Source: Propionivibrio sp.
GTDB lineage: Bacteria; Pseudomonadota; Gammaproteobacteria; Burkholderiales; Rhodocyclaceae
Direction of reading: 5' to 3'
NCBI GenBank assembly: GCA_003249625.1
Contig: QKII01000429.1
Span: 1-10,385 of the forward strand
Length of the DNA stretch: 10,385 bases
Shown: positions 5,486 to 10,385 of the stretch, in pieces
Numbering within the stretch: position 1 is the stretch's first letter
Layout of the letters: every line of letters begins with the position of its first letter
The notes under the pieces: generated by a model
The model's input: only the letters and a program-made list of their open reading frames with translations
Told to the model about the DNA's origin: nothing
Databases searched by the model: none
Program-made: the position numbers and the translations under genes

Positions 5486-6424
5486 TTACTCCAGGTTGAG
5501 GTTCGCTTCGATCGAAGCAACATCGCACAGGGCGATTCCATTGAGTCCTTCCGAGCAACGCTTGACGAGGCCGGCAAGCACCTTGCCCGGCCCACACTCG
5601 GCGACATTCGTCACATCCATGGTGGCAATCTTCTGAATGGTTTCGACCCAACGCACGGGAGAGTAAGCCTGACGAATGAGCGCATCCTTGATCTTTGCGG
5701 GGTCGCTTTCGATCGCGACGTCGACGTTATTGATCACAGGAATGCTTGGCGCCTTGAATTCTAGCTCGGCCAGACGCGCACCGAGCTTATCGGCAGCGGG
5801 ACGAATAAGTGACGAATGGAACGGTGCGGAAACAGGCAGAATGACCGCCCGCTTGGCGCCACGCGACTTGCATCCATCGCAGGCACGCTCCACGGCTGCC
5901 TTGCTGCCGGCGATCACGGTTTGCCCGGGACCGTTGAAATTAACCGGCTCGACAACCTGCCCCTCGCCGACTTCGGCCATCGCCTCGGCGCAAGCCTCGA
6001 GAATCTTGTCATCACTGAGGTTCAGAATCGCCGCCATCGCGCCCGCCCCAACCGGTACGGCTTCCTGCATCGCAGATGCGCGCAGGCGCACCAGCGGCAC
6101 GGCATCCTTGAATTCGATCACGCCTGCCGCGACGAGAGCAGAATACTCGCCCAGACTATGGCCGGCAACGACCGAGGGCAAACGTCCGCCCTTCTCCAGC
6201 CACAGGCGGTAGGCCGCGATCGCCGCGGTCAGCATCAGTGGCTGCGTATTGACGGTTTGCGCCAGGAGTTCGGCCGGCCCCTCGGCAACGAGTTGCCACA
6301 GATCCTGCTCCAACGTCGCCGACGCCTCATCGAACGTCGAGCGCACGACGGCAGCGTCGCCGTAGGCGTTCATCATGCCGACCGACTGCGACCCCTGCCC
6401 CGGAAAAACGAAAGCGAATGCCAT
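5486..6424 (-). CDS. fabD: Malonyl-CoA:ACP transacylase FabD
   Basis: FabD moves the malonyl group from CoA to ACP, supplying the extender unit for FabH and FabF. The start is ATG at 6424 (MAFAFVFPGQGSQSVGM), preceded by AAGGGA. The frame stays open upstream into the end of fabH, but the longer version would add 24 residues absent from the family. The 312-residue length fits. The active site is intact: nucleophile S90 in GHSLGEYSAL, substrate-binding R115, and H203 in VSAPFHSS. Also present are GQGSQ (9-13) of the oxyanion hole and NFNGPGQTVIAG (162-173). It lies 19 bases after fabH and 3 bases before fabG. Confidence 0.97.
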   Translation of the reverse strand: MAFAFVFPGQGSQSVGMMNAYGDAAVVRSTFDEASATLEQDLWQLVAEGPAELLAQTVNTQPLMLTAAIAAYRLWLEKGGRLPSVVAGHSLGEYSALVAAGVIEFKDAVPLVRLRASAMQEAVPVGAGAMAAILNLSDDKILEACAEAMAEVGEGQVVEPVNFNGPGQTVIAGSKAAVERACDGCKSRGAKRAVILPVSAPFHSSLIRPAADKLGARLAELEFKAPSIPVINNVDVAIESDPAKIKDALIRQAYSPVRWVETIQKIATMDVTNVAECGPGKVLAGLVKRCSEGLNGIALCDVASIEANLNLE

Positions 6425-6443
6425 AGGATATTCCCTTCCCAAG

Positions 6444-7403
6444 TTAGAACTGGAGCAGTACCGCGCCCCAGGTAAAACCGCCACCGACACCTTCAAGCAT
6501 TATTTTCTGCCCGCGCTTGATGCGGCCATCGCGAACAGCCGCGTCAAGCGCCAGCGGAACGGACGCCGCCGACGTATTGCCGTGCTGGTCCACCGTCACG
6601 ATGACGTTACTCATCGGAACACCAAGCTTCTTGGCCGTCGACTCGATGATGCGGACGTTGGCCTGATGCGGAATCAGCCAATCGACATCGGTGGTCGCCA
6701 AGCCAGCGTTGTCGCAGCATTCCTTGGCCACATCGAAAAGCACCCGGACTGCGAATTTGAAGACGGCCTGACCGTCCATGCGCAAAAACGGGTCGCCGGT
6801 TACCTGACCGCCACACACCTGCCCGGGAACCGAAAGAATGCCGTTCTGGGAGCCGTCAGCATGCGCCGCGGTCGCTAGAATCCCGGGGGTTTCTGAGGCT
6901 TCGAGAACGACAGCACCAGCCCCGTCACCAAACAACACGCAGGTTGCACGATCCTTCCAGTCGAGAATCCGCGAGAAAACCTCCGCACCAACGACGAGAG
7001 CCTTCTTGTGGCTACCTGAACGAATGTACTTGTCGGCAACGTTAAGCGCGTAGACAAAGCCGCTGCAAACCGCCTGCACATCGAAGGCCATCGCGCCAAC
7101 ATTTCCGAGCTTTCCCTGCAGCAAACAGGCCGTACTCGGGAAGATGAAATCCGGCGTCGAGGTCGCGACAATGATCAGGTCGAGATCTTCCGCAGCCACT
7201 CCCGCCGACTCAAGTGCGCGGCGACTGGCTTCCAGTGCCAGTTCACTGGATTTGGTCCCGGTCTCGGCAAGGTAGCGGGTGCGAATTCCGGTCCGCGTGA
7301 CAATCCACTCATCGGTGGTATCGACTCCACGCCGCGCCAGTTCTTCGTTACTTACGGGCGATCCCGGCAAATAGCTGCCGACGCCGGCAATACGGGCAAA
7401 CAT
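6444..7403 (-). CDS. fabH: 3-oxoacyl-ACP synthase III (KAS III) FabH
   Basis: FabH starts fatty-acid synthesis by condensing acetyl-CoA with malonyl-ACP. The Cys-His-Asn triad is complete: C113 in [10 protein letters not shown]246 in LIPHQAN and N276 in [10 protein letters not shown]. The C-terminal glycine-rich [10 protein letters not shown] is also conserved. I take ATG at 7403 as start: AGGAG (7418-7414) lies 10 bases upstream and the product is 319 residues, the usual size. The TTG at 7412 is only one base from the ribosome binding site and is unlikely. The plsX stop codon ends one base before this ATG and the ribosome binding site lies inside plsX, so the two are translationally coupled. 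Phe or Leu at the acyl-pocket position cannot be judged from this sequence alone, so straight- versus branched-chain primer preference is left open. Confidence 0.97.
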   Translation of the reverse strand: MFARIAGVGSYLPGSPVSNEELARRGVDTTDEWIVTRTGIRTRYLAETGTKSSELALEASRRALESAGVAAEDLDLIIVATSTPDFIFPSTACLLQGKLGNVGAMAFDVQAVCSGFVYALNVADKYIRSGSHKKALVVGAEVFSRILDWKDRATCVLFGDGAGAVVLEASETPGILATAAHADGSQNGILSVPGQVCGGQVTGDPFLRMDGQAVFKFAVRVLFDVAKECCDNAGLATTDVDWLIPHQANVRIIESTAKKLGVPMSNVIVTVDQHGNTSAASVPLALDAAVRDGRIKRGQKIMLEGVGGGFTWGAVLLQF

Positions 7404-7404
7404 G

Positions 7405-8427
7405 CTATGCAATCTCCTGAATCGGTTGTTGCTGCGCCTGAAGGGCTACGCGCTGACAGATGCGTTCGAGAACCTGATTACGAACCGTATCCGCCGCCCG
7501 ATCGAGCGCGTTACCAAAAGAAAAGGCATCGGCCGAACCATGACTCTTGACCACGATCCCTTTGAGTCCGAGCAGACTCGCCCCGTTGTAACGGCGATGA
7601 TCGACACGCCGCTTGAAATGCTTGAGGACAGGTAATGCCACCAGCGCCGCCATTTTGGTAAGCACGGTGCGCCCGAATTCCTGCCTCAGGAAGGTCGCCA
7701 GCATCTGCGCCAAGCCCTCGGACGCTTTAAGTGCGACATTCCCCACGAAACCGTCACAGACAACTACGTCGGCCTCACCCTTGTAGAGCCCGTCGCCCTC
7801 AACGTTACCAATGAAATTCAAACCGGAGTCCTTCAACAACTCCGCAGCGCGCTTGACGACGTCGTTACCCTTGATTTCTTCTTCGCCGATATTGAGGATG
7901 CCGACAGTGGGACGATCCTTGTGCTCGATGGCTCCGACCAGTGAGGTCCCCATGATGGCGAACTGCAACAGATGCTCCGGAGAACAATCGACGTTGGCCC
8001 CAAGATCGAGAACATGCACGTGACCCGACATGGTCGGCAAGATGGCGCAGATTGCCGGCCGATCGATCCCCGGCAACATTTTCAGGACGAAGCGGGAAAT
8101 GGCCATCAGCGCGCCAGTATTACCCGCGGACACGCAAGCGTCGGCCTCGCCGTTTTTGACGAGATCCAGCGCCACACGCATCGAGGAGTCCTTCTTGGTG
8201 CGAATAGCCAGGGCCGGTGATTCATCCATTGCCACAATTTCGCTGGCATGGCGAATAACCAGGCGCGACAAATCCGCGCCTCCAAGCAAGGGGCGAATCC
8301 TCTCCTCGACCCCGACCAGAATGGCACGTACATCCTCGTGCTTGCGCACGAAGTCAAGCGCGGCCCGCACGGTGACATCGGGACCATGATCCCCGCCCAT
8401 GCAGTCGATGGCGACAGTGACAGTCAT
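7405..8427 (-). CDS. plsX: Phosphate acyltransferase PlsX
   Basis: PlsX converts acyl-ACP and phosphate to acyl-phosphate, which PlsY uses to acylate glycerol-3-phosphate at the membrane; it links fatty-acid to phospholipid synthesis. The 340-residue protein shows the family motifs in order: CMGGDHGP (9-16), SAGNTGAL (100-107), DLGANVDC (141-148), NIGEE (179-183), EGDGLYKG (210-217), CDGFVGN (224-230) and [12 protein letters not shown] (289-300). The ATG at 8427 gives the canonical [13 protein letters not shown] start. No real Shine-Dalgarno sequence precedes it; a T-rich tail of a hairpin (8437-8479) occupies that space. Downstream it touches fabH (1-base gap). Confidence 0.97.
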   Translation of the reverse strand: MTVTVAIDCMGGDHGPDVTVRAALDFVRKHEDVRAILVGVEERIRPLLGGADLSRLVIRHASEIVAMDESPALAIRTKKDSSMRVALDLVKNGEADACVSAGNTGALMAISRFVLKMLPGIDRPAICAILPTMSGHVHVLDLGANVDCSPEHLLQFAIMGTSLVGAIEHKDRPTVGILNIGEEEIKGNDVVKRAAELLKDSGLNFIGNVEGDGLYKGEADVVVCDGFVGNVALKASEGLAQMLATFLRQEFGRTVLTKMAALVALPVLKHFKRRVDHRRYNGASLLGLKGIVVKSHGSADAFSFGNALDRAADTVRNQVLERICQRVALQAQQQPIQEIA

Positions 8428-8436
8428 CCAATAAGC

Positions 8437-8479
8437 AAAAGAAAAGGCAGGCTACCCACCTACGGGAGTCGACCTGCCT
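8437..8479 (-). terminator. Hairpin with T-rich tail between rpmF and plsX, possible attenuator
   Basis: On the minus strand AGGCAGG (8479-8473) pairs with CCTGCCT (8451-8445). An inner CTCCC/GGG-t-AG stem fills the loop, and the tail is TTT-C-TTTT. It begins 12 bases after the rpmF stop and ends about 10 bases before the plsX ATG. Since the operon clearly continues, a partial terminator that lowers plsX-fab expression relative to L32 is the likeliest role; a processing site is possible. Confidence 0.6.
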
Positions 8480-8491
8480 AATTCAAGAGTC

Positions 8492-8671
8492 TTATTCAGC
8501 CGAGCCTTTTGCAACCTTCTTGCCACGATAGTAGCCAGACGGGCTCACGTGGTGACGCAAATGGACTTCGCCCGTGGTCGGCTCAACGGCGAGCGGCGGG
8601 TTGGTCAGAAAATCGTGAGCGCGATGCATGCCACGCTTGGACGGGGATTTCTTGTTCTGCTGAACGGCCAT
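8492..8671 (-). CDS. rpmF: 50S ribosomal protein L32
   Basis: A 59-residue basic protein, [20 protein letters not shown] at its start and [15 protein letters not shown] at its end, matching bacterial L32 of the large ribosomal subunit. The MAVQQNK-x-SPS(K/R)RGMHR opening is diagnostic. This version lacks the zinc-binding cysteines found in some L32 proteins and has the LRHHVSP-GYYRG segment typical of proteobacteria. The ATG at 8671 follows TGGAG at a good distance. It lies 19 bases after yceD. The yceD-rpmF-plsX-fabH order is the same as in E. coli, strongly supporting both this gene and its neighbours. Confidence 0.97.
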   Translation of the reverse strand: MAVQQNKKSPSKRGMHRAHDFLTNPPLAVEPTTGEVHLRHHVSPSGYYRGKKVAKGSAE

Positions 8672-8690
8672 GATTACTCCATATTCAAAT

Positions 8691-9185
8691 TCACTGTGCT
8701 TTACCCTTCAAGCTCTTCAATACGGAAAAAGGCGAAACCTTCTCCACATCTTGAGCCGCTTCAGGCAGAGCACAACTTTCGTGACGCGGCGCTGGCGGAA
8801 GATCGAGAATAATCTCGTCTTCAATCAACTCCACGACATCGAGTTCTTTTTGCGCAACGAGAAAATCTTTGGAATCATCCTCGATATCCTCCTGCGTCAA
8901 CTCCTCCTCGTCCTTGACAAACTCCAGCAGACTACGAACCCTGACCGGATAGTCAATTCCTTCGAGACAACGCTGACAGCGAAGCGACAGCACGCCATCA
9001 AGCCGCAACACGAGTTGTGCCTCGTTCCGCGAGCCCACTTGCCCATCAATCCGATAACTGATCTTTCCTGCCGGATCGGTGAGCAGGTCAAGCACCCGCG
9101 CCAGTCTCGCGACGGGTAATTCACCTTGCAGCGAACGACCTTCCCGCGCAAAAACCAGACTGTCAATTACGACTCGCTGCGACAT
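8691..9185 (-). CDS. yceD: YceD/DUF177 family protein, linked to 23S rRNA
   Basis: A 164-residue member of the DUF177 family; plant and bacterial relatives are reported to be needed for normal 23S rRNA accumulation, and the gene almost always precedes rpmF as here. Visible signatures are the CQRC motif (C70, C73), an acidic middle stretch (92-105), [16 protein letters not shown] (123-138) and the C-terminal [10 protein letters not shown] (151-160). The cysteine pair plus C138 could bind metal, but that is inference. The ATG at 9185 has no Shine-Dalgarno sequence. The best promoter (9195-9223) would start transcription about 3 bases before it, so the mRNA may be nearly leaderless. This gene opens the rightmost end of the fab cluster. 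Confidence 0.9.
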   Translation of the reverse strand: MSQRVVIDSLVFAREGRSLQGELPVARLARVLDLLTDPAGKISYRIDGQVGSRNEAQLVLRLDGVLSLRCQRCLEGIDYPVRVRSLLEFVKDEEELTQEDIEDDSKDFLVAQKELDVVELIEDEIILDLPPAPRHESCALPEAAQDVEKVSPFSVLKSLKGKAQ

Positions 9186-9194
9186 AAGGCGCGC

Positions 9195-9223
9195 ATGATA
9201 TTATTTTCGCCCCCCGAAGTCAA
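9195..9223 (-). promoter_or_regulatory. Strong sigma-70 promoter of the yceD-rpmF-plsX-fab operon
   Basis: On the minus strand TTGACT (9223-9218) and TATCAT (9200-9195), each five of six to consensus, are separated by exactly 17 bases. An A-rich tract lies further upstream (9268-9246). Only 9 bases separate the -10 box from the yceD ATG, putting the predicted start of transcription near 9188. Confidence 0.75.
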
Positions 9224-9271
9224 AGCAATCCACGCAACTATCTGGATTTTCTCTTTTTTTCTGATTTTGCT

Positions 9272-9293
9272 GCGAAAATGCAGTCATTTTCGC
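9272..9293. repeat. Perfect 9-bp inverted repeat GCGAAAATG-N4-CATTTTCGC in the yceD/maf intergenic region
   Basis: Two exact 9-base arms around CAGT form the most striking dyad in the window. It lies 10 bases before the maf start codon and about 50 bases upstream of the yceD -35. No T-run follows, so it is not a terminator. It could be an operator for the divergent genes, or a hairpin in the maf leader where a ribosome binding site would be expected but is missing. Confidence 0.7.
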
Positions 9294-9303
9294 CTAACTT
9301 CCG

Positions 9304-9900
9304 ATGACTTGCAGACAACTGGTTCTCGCATCCACTTCTCCATTCCGTCGCGAGTTGCTTTCGCGCCTCGGAATCCCCTTCGAAACTGCCAACCCGCAGA
9401 CGGACGAATCACCGCTTCCCGGTGAAACCCCAGAAGCGACCGCACTGAGACTTTCTGAGGCAAAGGCTCGCGCCGTGGCACATATTTACCCGGACGCGCT
9501 GATCATCGGAAGCGATCAGGTTGCCGTACTGGACGGACAGATCTTCGGAAAACCCGGGACACATGAGAAAGCCGTTGGCCAATTGAAGGCCATGCGGGGA
9601 AAAACAGTCGATTTTTTTACCGGTCTCTGTCTGCTTGATAGCAAAACAGGTGAAGCGCACGTGCGAGGCATCCCGACGCTGGTAACGTTCCGCAACCTGA
9701 CAGACGACGAGATCGAGAGTTACCTGGTTCGCGAGCGCCCTTACAACTGCGCCGGCAGCGCCAAATCGGAGGGACTGGGGATTGCAGTCATCGCCCGGAT
9801 GCAGGGGGACGATCCGAATGCCCTGATTGGACTCCCGCTGATCGCCCTCTGCGACATGCTCGGCGAAACCGGCCTGCCCGTGCTGGGCTCGCATCAATGA
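9304..9900 (+). CDS. yceF: Maf-family nucleotide pyrophosphatase, YceF (7-methyl-GTP) type
   Basis: Maf proteins hydrolyse non-canonical nucleoside triphosphates to the monophosphate; the YceF branch prefers 7-methyl-GTP and is thought to clean the nucleotide pool. The 198-residue product has [11 protein letters not shown] (8-18), the GSDQV motif with presumed catalytic D71 (69-73), GKP (82-84) and [11 protein letters not shown] (149-159). The ending [12 protein letters not shown] matches E. coli YceF, rather than YhdE, which acts on dTTP and UTP. The divergent position next to yceD-rpmF is also as in E. coli. The ATG at 9304 gives the right N-terminus but lacks a Shine-Dalgarno sequence. Its stop codon overlaps the next gene in an ATGA. 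Confidence 0.93.
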   Translation: MTCRQLVLASTSPFRRELLSRLGIPFETANPQTDESPLPGETPEATALRLSEAKARAVAHIYPDALIIGSDQVAVLDGQIFGKPGTHEKAVGQLKAMRGKTVDFFTGLCLLDSKTGEAHVRGIPTLVTFRNLTDDEIESYLVRERPYNCAGSAKSEGLGIAVIARMQGDDPNALIGLPLIALCDMLGETGLPVLGSHQ

Positions 9901-10385
9901 TCCCCGGCAAGTTGTTGCTGATCCCGGTACCGCTGGGCTCTACCCCGGTCGGCACAGTTCTACCGGCATCGGTAATTGAAATCGCTCGCCATCTCACCCA
10001 CTTCGTTGCCGAAAACGCGAAATCGGCGCGCGCCTTCCTGAAAGCCTTGCCCACGGAAACACCGCTGCAGCAAATCGCCATTCTTGAGCTGAACGAACAC
10101 ACACCGCACAACCGACTCCCGGAATTACTCGCTCCGCTGCTCTCCGGTCACGACGTCGGGCTGATCTCCGAAGCCGGTTGCCCGGCCATCGCTGATCCGG
10201 GGGCGGCACTGGTTGCGCTGGCGCACGATGCTGGCATCCCGGTGGTTCCGTTTGTCGGTCCGTCGTCGATCCTGTTGGCGCTGATGGGATCAGGCCTCTC
10301 GGGGCAGAATTTTTCATTCCACGGCTATCTTCCAGCCAAGGACGAACCACGCCGGCGAAAGATCCAGGAACTGGAACGGGAGTCG
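9897..10385 (+). CDS. SAM-dependent methyltransferase of the RsmI/tetrapyrrole-methylase superfamily, 3'-truncated by the window
   Basis: The first 163 residues of a tetrapyrrole-methylase-fold (PF00590) protein. It opens [14 protein letters not shown] where RsmI has a VATPIGNLGD-like stretch, and carries [12 protein letters not shown] (91-102), the glycine-rich [15 protein letters not shown] (119-133) and FHGYLP (141-146), all in RsmI order. However, RsmI's AEDTR segment is replaced by [12 protein letters not shown] (37-48). I therefore place it in the shorter RsmI-like paralogue group rather than as the 16S rRNA C1402 2'-O-methyltransferase itself; the substrate is unknown to me. ATG at 9897 overlaps the maf stop (ATGA), implying translational coupling. 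Confidence 0.8.
   Translation, partial: MIPGKLLLIPVPLGSTPVGTVLPASVIEIARHLTHFVAENAKSARAFLKALPTETPLQQIAILELNEHTPHNRLPELLAPLLSGHDVGLISEAGCPAIADPGAALVALAHDAGIPVVPFVGPSSILLALMGSGLSGQNFSFHGYLPAKDEPRRRKIQELERES

Noticed and set aside
4766..5764. A 332-codon plus-strand open frame spanning fabG and fabD, and similar long plus-strand frames opposite fabF (3259-3963) and fabD/fabH (5816-6475)
   Set aside because: They run across the boundaries of unmistakable genes on the other strand, with arginine/histidine-rich low-quality translations typical of shadows.
6425..6496. Upstream extension of fabD to 6496
   Set aside because: The added residues overlap the fabH C-terminus and are absent from FabD proteins; ATG at 6424 has its own ribosome binding site.
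7410..7412. TTG at 7412 as the fabH start
   Set aside because: Only one base from the AGGAG; ATG at 7403 is properly spaced and matches the family N-terminus.
1..10385. Possibility of a defence island, mobile element or other novel multi-gene system
   Set aside because: Every sizeable reading frame is accounted for by conserved core genes in a conserved order; no transposase, integrase, CRISPR repeat or unusual composition was seen.

Overview
This window looks like a chromosomal, housekeeping stretch of a Gram-negative proteobacterium. It is most likely a betaproteobacterium of the Rhodocyclales type. That placement is inferred from moderately high G+C, protein sequences close to E. coli counterparts but distinct from them, and the gene order; no database search was possible. 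Almost every base belongs to a recognisable core gene. I see no mobile element, CRISPR array, tRNA or rRNA.

Layout. On the left, the minus strand carries the 5' part of rimO (1-395), preceded by the 4.5S signal recognition particle RNA gene ffs (490-584). A gene-poor stretch of about 450 bases (585-1033) follows. It holds the ffs promoter, several inverted repeats, an orphan terminator-like hairpin on the minus strand and the nadB promoter. nadB (L-aspartate oxidase, 1034-2659, plus strand) converges on, and overlaps by 71 bases, a small YgfX/CptA-like membrane protein gene (2589-3023, minus).

The centre is the classical type II fatty-acid synthesis cluster. It is read leftwards from 9185 as yceD - rpmF - plsX - fabH - fabD - fabG - acpP - fabF - ygfX. 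It joins 23S rRNA-linked YceD and ribosomal protein L32 to phospholipid entry (PlsX), malonyl-ACP supply (FabD), chain initiation (FabH), elongation (FabF), the first reduction (FabG) and the acyl carrier itself (AcpP). Spacing is tight (1-19 bases) except at three breaks. A hairpin with a T-rich tail separates rpmF from plsX. A complex 124-base region between fabG and acpP holds a strong acpP promoter and several dyads. A strong intrinsic terminator lies between acpP and fabF. These breaks suggest that the very abundant ACP is made from its own transcript within a larger operon.

On the right, divergent from yceD, are yceF/maf-2 (7-methyl-GTP pyrophosphatase type, 9304-9900) and, overlapping its stop codon, a 3'-truncated SAM-dependent methyltransferase of the RsmI/tetrapyrrole-methylase superfamily (9897 to the window end).

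I do not see a new multi-gene system. The points worth a second look are regulatory: the acpP leader, the apparently near-leaderless yceD transcript, intergenic inverted repeats sharing an ATTTTCGCC core, the unexplained hairpins in 585-1033, and start-codon corrections for fabF (TTG), fabD and fabH.
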